From an uncultured Sphingomonadaceae bacterium (GTDB taxonomy: Bacteria; Pseudomonadota; Alphaproteobacteria; Sphingomonadales; Sphingomonadaceae), in assembly GCA_947496865.1 (NCBI GenBank), contig CANMEE010000001.1, positions 983,501 through 1,047,500 of the forward strand: a stretch of 64,000 nucleotides of DNA, written 5' to 3'. This document shows, in pieces, positions 16,042-24,013 of the stretch. The notes below the pieces were generated by a model. The model saw only the letters and a list, made by a program, of their open reading frames with translations. It made no database searches and had not been told where the DNA came from. Within the stretch, counting starts at the first letter, position 1, and each line of letters starts with the position of its first letter. A program made the translations under genes and the position numbers.

Positions 16042-16764
16042 ATGGAACTTTCAGAAAAAACCGTTTTATTGACCGGCGGAAGCGCGGGTATCGGGCGCGA
16101 GATTGCTCGCCAGTTGAAAGAGAAAGGCGCTAAGGTAACGGTGACAGGGCGCAATGCCGAGCGTTTGGAAGCGATGCGAGAGGAAGGCTTCGAAACCATT
16201 GAGGCCGAATTCTCCAGTGCAGCTGGGGTTGATGCATTGCTCACCAAATGGGGAGACAAAGCCGTTGATATCCTGATCAACAATGCCGGGCAACTTGTTG
16301 ATCATGATTTTCGTGACGGCAAACCGAATTCTGATGCGGCCGATGATTGCATTTATGCCAATCTCAATGCGCCGATCCGATTAATCGGCGGTTTGATGTC
16401 ACAATTGCGCGCCCGACCGCAGGCCGCAATTGTCAATGTCACTTCTGGCCTCGCAATCGCGCCCGCTGCACGAACGCCCATTTATTGCGCGACCAAATCC
16501 GGATTACGATTTTACACGCTTGGTCTGCGTGAGCAGCTTAAGGACTCCCATATCCGTGTTATTGAAGCGCTACCGCCGGTTGTCGACACGCAAATGAATG
16601 ATGGCAACCCGACAAAGAAAATGCCGGCAGAAGAATGCGCACGGCAAATAGTTGTCGCGATTGAGCGGGATCAGGACGAAGCCAATATAGGGATGACCAA
16701 GGCTCTGCGCATCGCAGAGTCGATCTCCCCCGGACTTGCACGGAGCATCACCTTGCGATTTTGA
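16042..16764 (+). CDS. Short-chain dehydrogenase/reductase (DltE-like)
   Basis: A 240-residue classical SDR. The cofactor loop is TGGSAGIG, then ILINNAGQLVDHDF, the catalytic Ser in NVTSGLA and the YCATK catalytic Tyr/Lys motif at about residues 153-157. The overall wording resembles DltE-type reductases. A basic residue after the cofactor loop region (VTVTGRNAERLE) suggests NADP(H) preference. The substrate is unknown. No close operon partner: it is preceded by about 208 bp of noncoding DNA and followed by the micropeptide locus on the other strand. Confidence 0.85.
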   Translation: MELSEKTVLLTGGSAGIGREIARQLKEKGAKVTVTGRNAERLEAMREEGFETIEAEFSSAAGVDALLTKWGDKAVDILINNAGQLVDHDFRDGKPNSDAADDCIYANLNAPIRLIGGLMSQLRARPQAAIVNVTSGLAIAPAARTPIYCATKSGLRFYTLGLREQLKDSHIRVIEALPPVVDTQMNDGNPTKKMPAEECARQIVVAIERDQDEANIGMTKALRIAESISPGLARSITLRF

Positions 16765-16882
16765 CAGATTGATGATGCCAAAACACATATAATGGCATTC
16801 CAATCGGCACGGCAGCGCTTAAATCTGATGGGTTGCAAAACCTGAATATTGGATTTCTTTTGAACGCGTTCATTGATGCGGA

Positions 16883-17002
16883 TCAGGCGACGATAGCAGC
16901 CGCGTGGACCGCTGGACCTACGCTGGCACTTATCAAGATTACCGCTGCTGAAATGGCGGCAAATGCGCTGGCGATACTGGCCTGGATTTTTGAAATAGAC
17001 AT
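16883..17002 (-). CDS. 39-residue hydrophobic micropeptide, paralogue B
   Basis: A short gene with a good ribosome-binding site (AAAGGAAACATGCC before ATG 17002). The product begins MSISKIQASIASAFAAISAA and continues as a single membrane-length hydrophobic segment with the end ASVGPAVHAAAIVA. It aligns without gaps to the 39-residue product of the gene at 17034-17153, sharing FAA, ASxxPA and AA at the same positions (about 15 of 39 identical by eye). It could be an inner-membrane micropeptide, a signal-peptide-only product or a toxin-like peptide; I do not recognise a family. It is probably co-transcribed with its paralogue, 31 bp upstream. Confidence 0.55.
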   Translation of the reverse strand: MSISKIQASIASAFAAISAAVILISASVGPAVHAAAIVA

Positions 17003-17033
17003 GGCATGTTTCCTTTGAGCGTCGGGATGAAAA

Positions 17034-17153
17034 TTAGAGGATTGTTGCTGCGTTGTTAATCGCTGGTGCGATGCTGGCGCTAACCAACAAAGCTGCTGAA
17101 AAAAGGGCAGCAAAAGCGGCAAATATATTGGTCGGGATATGATGCGTAAACAT
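17034..17153 (-). CDS. 39-residue hydrophobic micropeptide, paralogue A
   Basis: First of two tandem, equally long micropeptide genes. ATG 17153 follows CTGAAAGGAACTAACA, a good ribosome-binding site. The product begins MFTHHIPTNIFAAFAALFSA and ends SASIAPAINNAATIL: a short polar N-terminus, one hydrophobic helix and a small Ala/Pro/Asn tail. Ungapped similarity to the neighbour at 16883-17002 indicates duplication. It is divergent from the LysR gene, 104 bp away, with a strong dyad in the shared promoter region, so the LysR protein is the likely regulator. Function unknown. Confidence 0.55.
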   Translation of the reverse strand: MFTHHIPTNIFAAFAALFSAALLVSASIAPAINNAATIL

Positions 17154-17198
17154 TGTTAGTTCCTTTCAGTTCGTCTTGATGTCCTCTTTCTATCCAGT

Positions 17199-17228
17199 CA
17201 TAATTGAATTGAAAATTCCACAATTATG
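17199..17228. promoter_or_regulatory. 8-bp dyad CATAATTG / CAATTATG between micropeptides and lysR
   Basis: CATAATTG (17199-17206) is perfectly inverted as CAATTATG (17221-17228) across 14 bases. It lies in the middle of the divergent intergenic region, 46 bp from the micropeptide start and 30 bp from the LysR start. LysR-type regulators normally bind such interrupted dyads between their own gene and a divergent target. A second, smaller repeat CATCCA-TATT-TGGATG (17237-17252) overlaps the lysR ribosome-binding site. Confidence 0.55.
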
Positions 17229-17257
17229 GCTAAGATCATCCATATTTGGATGGATAG

Positions 17258-18145
17258 ATGAAAAAAAATATTGATTGGAATCTCCTGCAGTCGTTTATCG
17301 CAGTGAGCGAACACGGCTCCTTTTCTGCAGCGGCCCGGGCAACAAATGGCAGCCAGGCCACATTGAGCCGCCATATCTCAACGCTCGAAAAGCAACTTGA
17401 TACGCAATTATTTGATCGGGCCATCGGAGGGGCGGAGCTGACAACGCGCGGTATGGAGGTGTTGCAGCGGGCCATGGACATGGCAGATGCAGCGGGCCGA
17501 TTATCGCTCGATGTAGATGGACACGAAAGCGCCATTTCGGGGACCGTTCGGGTCACTGCCGCCACTATTGTCGCCACCTATATTTTGCCCAAAATTATTG
17601 CTGCCCTGCGCATCGAAGAGCCTGATATTGATATTGAATTGGTGGCTTCCAACAAAACTGAAAATCTTCTGAGGCGAGAGGCGGATATTGCGGTTAGGAT
17701 GTACCGGCCCACACAGGCCGATCTTTTCGCACGCAAAGTCGGAGAGACAGGATTTGGGATATTTGCCGCCCATTCCTATCTCGAGCGGCGCCCGGCTCCA
17801 AAAACCGCAGATGAAATTCTCAATCATGATGTGATCGGGTTTGATAAAAACGATATTATTATAGACGGTCTCTCACGATTTGGTCTCAACGTGGATCGCG
17901 ATTTTTTCGGGTTTCGATGTGATGATTCCGTGGTGTGCTGGAACATGGTGATTGAAGGCTATGGTATTGGCTTTACCCAGCTCGAAATTGGAGAGGCTGA
18001 GCCACGGGTGTCGCGCATTAAACTGCCAAACACAATCGAACCGTTGCCAGTCTGGCTTGCCGCTCACTCGGATCTAAAGTCCAATCCTCGGGTCAGAAGG
18101 GTCTTCGATTTTCTTGCAGAGAAACTATCCGCTAGCGCTCGCTAA
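17258..18145 (+). CDS. LysR-family transcriptional regulator
   Basis: A 295-residue LTTR. The N-terminal winged helix-turn-helix is clear: NLLQSFIAVSEHGSFSAAARATNGSQATLSRHISTLEKQL (key piece FSAAARATNGSQATLSRHIS). The effector-binding domain follows from about residue 90 (GTVRVTAATIVATYILPKII) and ends with a normal C-terminal lobe. Ligand unknown. The gene is divergent from two tandem micropeptide genes, with an 8-bp dyad between, the classic arrangement for LysR control of a divergent target. GGATGG precedes ATG 17258. Confidence 0.92.
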   Translation: MKKNIDWNLLQSFIAVSEHGSFSAAARATNGSQATLSRHISTLEKQLDTQLFDRAIGGAELTTRGMEVLQRAMDMADAAGRLSLDVDGHESAISGTVRVTAATIVATYILPKIIAALRIEEPDIDIELVASNKTENLLRREADIAVRMYRPTQADLFARKVGETGFGIFAAHSYLERRPAPKTADEILNHDVIGFDKNDIIIDGLSRFGLNVDRDFFGFRCDDSVVCWNMVIEGYGIGFTQLEIGEAEPRVSRIKLPNTIEPLPVWLAAHSDLKSNPRVRRVFDFLAEKLSASAR

Positions 18146-18208
18146 AAGCCTAGCGACATTATTGGTTCCCAATATCCGCTTTCGAGATAAAGCCGGCGCA
18201 AAGGCATT

Positions 18209-19618
18209 CTAATGCCCCACCGTCTCTCCGCGTTCCAAACCGGAAAGCGCCAGCTGCTCGTCAATTTGCGCCATCAGTCGGTCCAGCCCGTCTTCCGACT
18301 TTGCTTCGGCCCGAGCGACCAGCACGTCTTGTGTGTTGGATGCTCTTAGCAGCCACCAGCCATCGTCGGTATTGACTCGCGCACCATCCGTATTGTTGAC
18401 GTCGGCGCCGCTCGCTGCGAGCCGCTCCAATATTTCGTCCACGACCGGAAATTTGCGGCTTTCGTCGACTTGAAAGCGCATTTCGGGGGTGTTGATCATC
18501 TCGACCATATCGCTGCGTAACTGGGTTACGCTTTTGCCAATATTGGTGGACGCCTGAATCAAGCGAATGGCGGCATAAGGCGCGTCGTCAAAACCGTAAT
18601 AATCATGTTTGAAAAAGACATGGCCGCTCATTTCACCGGCAAGGGGAGAGGAAACTTCCTTCATTTTCGATTTAATCAGACTGTGTCCGGTTTTCCACAT
18701 CAGCGGTTTTCCGCCCAGTGCGGCAATGCGGTCATAGAGCGCTTGGGATGCCTTTACGTCCGCGATAATGGTTGAGCCGGGTTCGGATGTCAGAACGTCT
18801 TCGGCGTAGATTTGCAAGAGCTGATCGCCCCAGATGACCCGGCCCTGGCCATCAATCGCGCCGATGCGGTCGCCATCGCCGTCAAAAGCCACGCCGAAAT
18901 CGAGATTTTTCTCTGCGACAAGCGCTTTGAGATCGGTGAGATTCTTCTCTTCTGTCGGATCGGGATGATGATTGGGAAAACTGCCATCGACATCGGTAAA
19001 AAGCAGATGATGCTCGCCGGGCAGGTTGGCGGTGAGCTTCTCGATTACGGGGCCGGCGGCACCATTGCCTGCGTCCCAGCCGATTTTCATCGCTTTTCCG
19101 GTAAAATTCTGGGTCAATCGCGCAACATATTCGTCAATAATATCAATGCGCTCAATCGTGCCGACCGCATCATCAGCGGCCGTTTCCCAGTCGCCGCTCG
19201 CGGCCATCTCGCCCAGCATTTGGATATCCGCGCCGAAAAACGGGCGCCCCTGAAATACCATTTTGAAGCCGTTATAATTGGCGGGATTATGGCTGCCGGT
19301 TATCTCGATACCGCCGTGCACCTGTTCTAGCACGCATTCAGCATAGTAAAGCATCGGTGTTGGCCCCATGCCAACCGAAACGGCGTCGACACCGGCATCA
19401 TTCAACCCTTCGATCAACGCATCTTCCAGCACGGGCGAGCTGGTTCGGCCATCATAGCCCGTAGCGACGGCGCTGCCCCCTGCTCTTGCGATGAGCGTTC
19501 CGAAACCGCGACCGATGGCATAGGCATCATCATTGCCCAGTGTTTCCCCTATAATCCCGCGAATATCATATTCACGCAGGCTGGTAGGATGGAACTCATG
19601 CGATTGACGGGCGGTCAT
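18209..19618 (-). CDS. Phosphomannomutase/phosphoglucomutase
   Basis: A 469-residue alpha-D-phosphohexomutase of the bacterial PMM/PGM type, which interconverts hexose 1- and 6-phosphates for exopolysaccharide and nucleotide-sugar synthesis. Visible motifs: the N-terminal LREYDIRGIIG, the phosphoserine loop GIEITGSHNPANYNGFK (Ser of TGSHNP is phosphorylated), the metal loop AFDGDGDRIG, the sugar-specificity loop GEMSGHVFF, and the phosphate-binding loop near the C-terminus (LLRASNTQDVLVARAE, with RASNT as the phosphate clamp). It is full length. Sphingomonads use such an enzyme (PgmG) for surface polysaccharides, and this is probably it. Confidence 0.93.
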   Translation of the reverse strand: MTARQSHEFHPTSLREYDIRGIIGETLGNDDAYAIGRGFGTLIARAGGSAVATGYDGRTSSPVLEDALIEGLNDAGVDAVSVGMGPTPMLYYAECVLEQVHGGIEITGSHNPANYNGFKMVFQGRPFFGADIQMLGEMAASGDWETAADDAVGTIERIDIIDEYVARLTQNFTGKAMKIGWDAGNGAAGPVIEKLTANLPGEHHLLFTDVDGSFPNHHPDPTEEKNLTDLKALVAEKNLDFGVAFDGDGDRIGAIDGQGRVIWGDQLLQIYAEDVLTSEPGSTIIADVKASQALYDRIAALGGKPLMWKTGHSLIKSKMKEVSSPLAGEMSGHVFFKHDYYGFDDAPYAAIRLIQASTNIGKSVTQLRSDMVEMINTPEMRFQVDESRKFPVVDEILERLAASGADVNNTDGARVNTDDGWWLLRASNTQDVLVARAEAKSEDGLDRLMAQIDEQLALSGLERGETVGH

Positions 19619-19741
19619 AAACTATATTTTCCTTTGGGGGAGTGGATGATGCGTCTGATTTTGAAGGAGGCACAATGATAGAAAGGCTGTGATGCAAAAG
19701 CTAGTCCCTCTCTTGCCCTTCGCCAGCGCCGCACCAGCTTT

Positions 19742-20176
19742 TTAGGGCGTGTCAGCAGCCTGTATTTCCTCCAGCAACATGTCGCGAGCGCGGTTTATCT
19801 GCCGGGCAAGTTCTTCATCACCACCGCGATCAGGATGATGTTCGGTCAATCGGGTACGCCATGCCGCTTTAATCGCCGCCTGATCTGCGCCCTCATCAAC
19901 CCCCAATAAGGATCGCGCGCGGTCCAGTTCAAAATTACGCGCTTTGGGTTTTTCTTGTGCAACAGCGCCGAAGGTGCTGAAAATTTTTGCGCCGCTCCAG
20001 GCCAAGGCGCCTGCAATCAGACCACCGCCAAATAGCCAGTTTCCGCCGCGCAGAAAATTGACGCCAACCAAAGCAATGGCAACTGCCAACCAGTCATTCG
20101 GGCTCATGGTCTTGGCGCGACCGGATAAAAGGAGAGCGGCGATAACTGAACCGCTGAGGATCAGCATGAATGTCAT
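19742..20176 (-). CDS. Membrane-anchored DnaJ-domain protein
   Basis: A 144-residue protein with two short hydrophobic segments at the N-terminus (about residues 3-18 and 27-62) and a C-terminal J-domain: ARSLLGVDEGADQAAIKAAWRTRLTEHHPDRGGDEELARQINRARDML. The HPD tripeptide needed to stimulate DnaK is intact (LTEHHPDRGG). It starts three bases after mipZ ends, so the two are co-transcribed. Its likely role is to recruit DnaK to the membrane; any link with division is only suggested by the gene order. Confidence 0.85.
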   Translation of the reverse strand: MTFMLILSGSVIAALLLSGRAKTMSPNDWLAVAIALVGVNFLRGGNWLFGGGLIAGALAWSGAKIFSTFGAVAQEKPKARNFELDRARSLLGVDEGADQAAIKAAWRTRLTEHHPDRGGDEELARQINRARDMLLEEIQAADTP

Positions 20177-20179
20177 GGG

Positions 20180-20992
20180 CTAGGCAACGAGTTGCGGTTT
20201 ACCGAACAAGGGGCGCTGACCTTCCGGTTGCGGTAATGCGAGATGTTTGATCAGCTCGCGCAATTCTTGCCGGGCTGCGATATGGCTGGTGGCGAGACGG
20301 CCAAGATGCTCTTTGTCGAGCATGGTCAAACCCGTTGGGAATAATTCGCGATAGATTACCCGTTCGCTTAAGCCCGGGATCACGCGAAAGCCAACGCGCT
20401 GCGACAATTCGGTGAGGGCAGAAATGACCCGCTGCATATTATGGGCTTCGACATGCTGGGTGCGGTTGCGCAGCACGACCCAGTCGATAGTGGTGCCATC
20501 TGCCTTGGCACGTGCTTTTCGTGCTTCCCAGATAAGTTCGGCGTAAAAGCTGAGTTTGCGAACCTTATAGGTTTCCGGATCGACTTGGCCGATCAGGTCG
20601 AAGTCGACAAAGCTGTCATTAATCGGTGTCACCAACGTATTGGCCCGGGTCGCGACAAAACGGGCAAATTTATCGTCGCGACCGGGCGTATCATAGAGCA
20701 AGTAATCCACGCCATGGCCCATACGCTCGACCAATTGCTCCAGCCGCGCGAGATTGTCATGTTCGAAAACCTCAAAATAGGGCTGCGGAACATGGATGTT
20801 CAGCCGATCCATCGTGGCTTGGCGATTTTCCAGATAGCGATAGCTGGTGCGCTGACGTGGATCCAGATCAATGACCGCAACCTTATGGCCCTGATAGGCA
20901 AGCGCCACCGCGACGTGAACGGCGGTGGTCGACTTTCCGGTCCCGCCTTTCTCATTGGCAAAGACTATATGATGCGCTTTGCTATCGGCCAC
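20180..20992 (-). CDS. mipZ: Division-plane positioning ATPase MipZ
   Basis: A 270-residue ParA/MinD-superfamily ATPase. It begins HHIVFANEKGGTGKSTTAVH with the deviant Walker A KGGTGKST, continues to VAVIDLDPRQRTSYRYLENR (A' box, with the RQ-TS-Y wording typical of MipZ) and LLYDTPGRDDKFARFVATRA (Walker B/switch II). MipZ forms gradients from the ParB-parS pole and blocks FtsZ ring assembly except at midcell in alphaproteobacteria. The protein is full length. The gene is followed directly by the J-domain gene. Confidence 0.92.
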   Translation of the reverse strand: MADSKAHHIVFANEKGGTGKSTTAVHVAVALAYQGHKVAVIDLDPRQRTSYRYLENRQATMDRLNIHVPQPYFEVFEHDNLARLEQLVERMGHGVDYLLYDTPGRDDKFARFVATRANTLVTPINDSFVDFDLIGQVDPETYKVRKLSFYAELIWEARKARAKADGTTIDWVVLRNRTQHVEAHNMQRVISALTELSQRVGFRVIPGLSERVIYRELFPTGLTMLDKEHLGRLATSHIAARQELRELIKHLALPQPEGQRPLFGKPQLVA

Positions 20993-21143
20993 TTACGCTA
21001 TTGCCCCCTTGTCAGATAACCTAATGGTTCGGTCGAAGGCAGGATGTCAAAAGTCGCTGCCCTTTTGGAAGTGCTAAACTAAACCACGTTTGAATAAAAG
21101 GACCGGTGACAAAAACTTACGATTGGCCGGGCCGATATTCGCC

Positions 21144-21965
21144 TTATAATGGTACACCAGCCACCGTGATCCGGTTAAGATAACGGCGATGCCCGTGATA
21201 GTCATTGAGAGCATAATGCCATGTGGAACGGTTATCCCACATCGCCAGCATGCCTTCTTCCCATTGCAGCCGGAAATGAAATTCGGGCCGCGAAATATGC
21301 GCATAAAGCGTGTCGAGCATCGCCTTGCTTTCATCCTCGGCCATATCGACAATATTCAGCGTAAAGCCGGGATTGACATAAAGACCCTTTGCGCCGGTTT
21401 CAGGATGCTTGAGGACAACCGGATGGATCGCCTCTTGCACCGCCGATTCGCTATTTCCGAAACGACCGCCAAATTTCTTTTGATAGTCGCTGTCTTTCCC
21501 GAAAATATGGGCGTTGCCGTGCCGGGCTTTCAGATTTTCAATGCGCGCTTTCATGCCATCGTCCAGCGCTTCATAGGCAGCGTGCATCCCGGCGAACAAG
21601 GTATCGCCGCCGCTCGGCGGGATTTCCAGCGCATAGAGGATCGATCCCATGGCGGGTATTTTGTCATAGCTATGGTCGGTATGCCAGCCGCCGCCAATAT
21701 TCACTTCCTGATCCGGCTCTTTCAAGACCTTGGCAATTTGCGGATAGCCTTCAACCGGGGTAAAAAAGCGGTTGATATCGATATCGTTCCAGCGTTCGGC
21801 AAAGGCGATATGGTCTTCCGGCGTCAGTTTTTGATCCCGAAAAAACAGCGCGCCGCGGTCAAAAAAACTATCACGCAATTGGGCAAACTCATCGTCGTTT
21901 ATGGACGATAGGTCGATGTCCTCAACAATCGCCCCGACCGCTTCACTGGCTTTGGATATCTGCAT
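21144..21965 (-). CDS. TauD/TfdA-family Fe(II)/2-oxoglutarate dioxygenase
   Basis: A 273-residue non-haem iron dioxygenase. The facial triad is visible: His and Asp in GGGWHTDHSYDKIPAMG (HxD) and the distal His in STWHYALNDYHGHRRYLNRI, with the 2-oxoglutarate-binding Arg in HRRYLNR. The N-terminus (GAIVEDIDLSSINDDEFAQLRDSFFDRGALFFRDQ) is typical of the taurine/alkylsulfonate/2,4-D dioxygenase group. It oxidises an unidentified substrate, often with release of sulfite, aldehyde or carboxylate. There are no sulfonate transport genes beside it, so taurine use is not supported. Confidence 0.9.
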   Translation of the reverse strand: MQISKASEAVGAIVEDIDLSSINDDEFAQLRDSFFDRGALFFRDQKLTPEDHIAFAERWNDIDINRFFTPVEGYPQIAKVLKEPDQEVNIGGGWHTDHSYDKIPAMGSILYALEIPPSGGDTLFAGMHAAYEALDDGMKARIENLKARHGNAHIFGKDSDYQKKFGGRFGNSESAVQEAIHPVVLKHPETGAKGLYVNPGFTLNIVDMAEDESKAMLDTLYAHISRPEFHFRLQWEEGMLAMWDNRSTWHYALNDYHGHRRYLNRITVAGVPL

Positions 21966-22055
21966 ATTTTCTCCCCCTGATTCTTATTATGTCATAGGTG
22001 TATATCCTATTTTTGTGATATTGTTATGTTTGAAATGAACAAGGAGCAGCCGCCG

Positions 22056-23045
22056 ATGACCGAGATGAAAATAAATCGCCGCCAGATACTTGCCGCTGGA
22101 GCAGCTACCGGTATTGCGCTGACCGCTTCCCAGTCTGTTGCTGCAGAAGACGGGCCAGCCAGCCTGAAAGGCAAATCCGTGCTGATCACCGGATGTTCGT
22201 CGGGCTTTGGTTATCTTGGTGCGCTGCTTTATGCCCAACAGGGGGCCAAGGTCTTTGCCACCATGCGCAACCTGCCGCGTCCCGAAGCGACTGCGTTGAT
22301 GGATGCCGCAAAGAAAGAGAAGCTGGATCTGACAATATTGGAACTTGATGTGTTGTCGGATGCATCCGTGACCCAGGCGGTGGCAGAAGCCGAAGGGCTT
22401 AGCGGCGGCGCGCTTGATGTGGTTATCAACAACGCGGGCGTCGGTACTGGCGCGCCGGTGGAACTGCAAGACATGGAAGCCATGCAGATGTTGTTCGATA
22501 CCAATGTCATGGGGCCGCAGCGCGTGGCCCGCGCTGCGCTGCCCGCAATGCGCGCCAAAAAATCAGGCGCGATCATGAATATATCGTCTCAGCTTGGGCG
22601 GGTCATGATACCGGGTATGGGGCTTTATTCTTCCACCAAATTCGCACTGGAATCGATGAGCGAGCAAATGGCTTACGAGCTTGTGCCCCATGGCGTCGAT
22701 GTGACCATAGTGCAGCCGGGCGGCTTCCCCACAGATATCTGGGATAATGGTAACAAGCTGACCGCTCCGATGCTGGACCGTGCGAGCGATGAGCGTAAAG
22801 CTGCTTATCCCGAACTGGTCGCAGGCGCGTTGCGCGACGGCGGCGGATCAACCGATCCGATGGACGTGCCGCGCGCTATAGCCGCTGTCATGGCAATGGC
22901 ACCGGGCAAACGGCCATTGCGCCTGCCCGTGCATCCTGGCCGCAAGCCATCATTGGCGATCAATGATGTCAGCGCCAAGACGCAGGTGGCAATGCTCGGC
23001 AATTCGCCCTTTGGCCCGTGGATCAAGGATGTGCACGAGCGCTAG
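22056..23045 (+). CDS. Tat-exported short-chain dehydrogenase/reductase
   Basis: A 329-residue SDR with an unusual N-terminal twin-arginine-like signal (KINRRQILAAGAATGIALTA). The enzyme part has the cofactor loop ITGCSSGFG, the VVINNAGVGTGAP motif, the catalytic Ser in MNISSQLG and the YSSTK Tyr/Lys motif, so it is a classical SDR. Exported SDRs are uncommon, because NAD(P) is cytoplasmic; the signal may instead be a membrane tether. The ATG at 22056 is chosen because AAGGAG lies nine bases upstream; the frame is open to 22026. Divergent from the dioxygenase gene. Confidence 0.85.
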   Translation: MTEMKINRRQILAAGAATGIALTASQSVAAEDGPASLKGKSVLITGCSSGFGYLGALLYAQQGAKVFATMRNLPRPEATALMDAAKKEKLDLTILELDVLSDASVTQAVAEAEGLSGGALDVVINNAGVGTGAPVELQDMEAMQMLFDTNVMGPQRVARAALPAMRAKKSGAIMNISSQLGRVMIPGMGLYSSTKFALESMSEQMAYELVPHGVDVTIVQPGGFPTDIWDNGNKLTAPMLDRASDERKAAYPELVAGALRDGGGSTDPMDVPRAIAAVMAMAPGKRPLRLPVHPGRKPSLAINDVSAKTQVAMLGNSPFGPWIKDVHER

Positions 23046-23055
23046 GCAGACCAGA

Positions 23056-23436
23056 TCAGCTGGCTTTCTGGCGTCCGATTAGGGCGGCGCAGGTCATGAA
23101 TAGTGCAACACCGAACAGCAGCCATGCTGCACCATTGGCAAGATGATCGCCGGTGCCGCCATAGAGCTGCGGTACCCAGGTGATCGCCAAACCATCGAGA
23201 AACATCGCGGTAACCACGCCGACACAGGTTGCGGAAAAGATATGGTTGCGTGGTAGGCCCGTCACTTTCATCAACAGGTAAACTGTCACCCAAGTTCCCG
23301 GGATAGAAACCAGAAACAACAGGATTCCGGTCGATCCCCCAATGAACAGGTCAGGGAAAAATTGAATGATCATTGCGGCGATAAACCATAATGTGGCGCC
23401 AATGAGAGCGAAGCTGACAAAATAGCCTTTGGACAT
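23056..23436 (-). CDS. Small four-helix membrane protein, DUF5367-like
   Basis: A 126-residue membrane protein with four hydrophobic segments (about residues 6-25, 35-55, 66-85 and 97-117). The piece FPDLFIGGSTGILLFLVSIPGTW and the pattern of short loops resemble DUF5367. Function unknown. It lies 12 bp after a second small membrane protein gene in the same orientation, and both probably share the divergent promoter with the XRE-MmyB regulator. Confidence 0.65.
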   Translation of the reverse strand: MSKGYFVSFALIGATLWFIAAMIIQFFPDLFIGGSTGILLFLVSIPGTWVTVYLLMKVTGLPRNHIFSATCVGVVTAMFLDGLAITWVPQLYGGTGDHLANGAAWLLFGVALFMTCAALIGRQKAS

Positions 23437-23448
23437 ATTGGCCTCCCT

Positions 23449-23883
23449 TTACACTGCAGCGGTTTCGGGTGCTTTGACCCAGACCAGCGGCAGCAGGTAG
23501 AATATCAGCAAGATGCTGTTCGATAGCGCGTTTAGGGGAGCGCCGCCTGCAATGGATGCACTGCTGTCGATGACGAACCACGCCACGAGCGCGTATAGGC
23601 TCGCGCGTTTGATAGCCACATTGCCCTCTTCAATCGCTGGTGCTGTGATCAGCAAGAGCATCACCATGAAACCGGCGAAGAGCCCGCCGGCGATCGCAAA
23701 GCCGACTTTGGCTTCCGGTGTCGCGATGCCGGAGACCCCCTCGGAACCAGGAATGATGATGGCTAGAAACTGGCTTAAACTGCCGGTCGGATCGCCGATG
23801 GCTCCCAGCGCAAAAACAAGGGCGGATAGTAAGGATATGATCGCAAGGAAGCGCATAAAATTGGCTGCTGCTTTGGGTGACAT
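23449..23883 (-). CDS. Small membrane protein, function unknown
   Basis: A 144-residue protein with four predicted helices (about residues 10-30, 60-82, 90-110 and 119-137). I do not recognise a family. It begins MSPKAAANFMRFLAIISLLS after a GGAG-type site (AAAAAAGGAGATAGACG). Its start is separated by 130 bp from the divergently transcribed XRE-MmyB regulator gene, and a TTACC/GGTAA palindrome lies in the middle. It is followed by the DUF5367-like gene and likely forms a two-gene operon controlled by the regulator. Confidence 0.7.
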   Translation of the reverse strand: MSPKAAANFMRFLAIISLLSALVFALGAIGDPTGSLSQFLAIIIPGSEGVSGIATPEAKVGFAIAGGLFAGFMVMLLLITAPAIEEGNVAIKRASLYALVAWFVIDSSASIAGGAPLNALSNSILLIFYLLPLVWVKAPETAAV

Positions 23884-23941
23884 CGTCTATCTCCTTTTTT
23901 GAGGTGATGATCAAGAAACCCGATTATGATAGTGAAAACAA

Positions 23942-23956
23942 TTACCCCTCAGGTAA
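23942..23956. promoter_or_regulatory. Palindrome TTACC-CCTCA-GGTAA between regulator and membrane genes
   Basis: A 5-bp perfect dyad with a 5-bp centre, about 58 bp from both divergent start codons (23883 and 24014). The central placement in a divergent promoter with an XRE-MmyB regulator makes it the best operator candidate. Assignment is inference. Confidence 0.4.
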
Positions 23957-24013
23957 GTGCGCTGCTTGTGCCGGGCTGGCATAATGCGATATCAGAAGCT
24001 GGAGGATTGAAAG

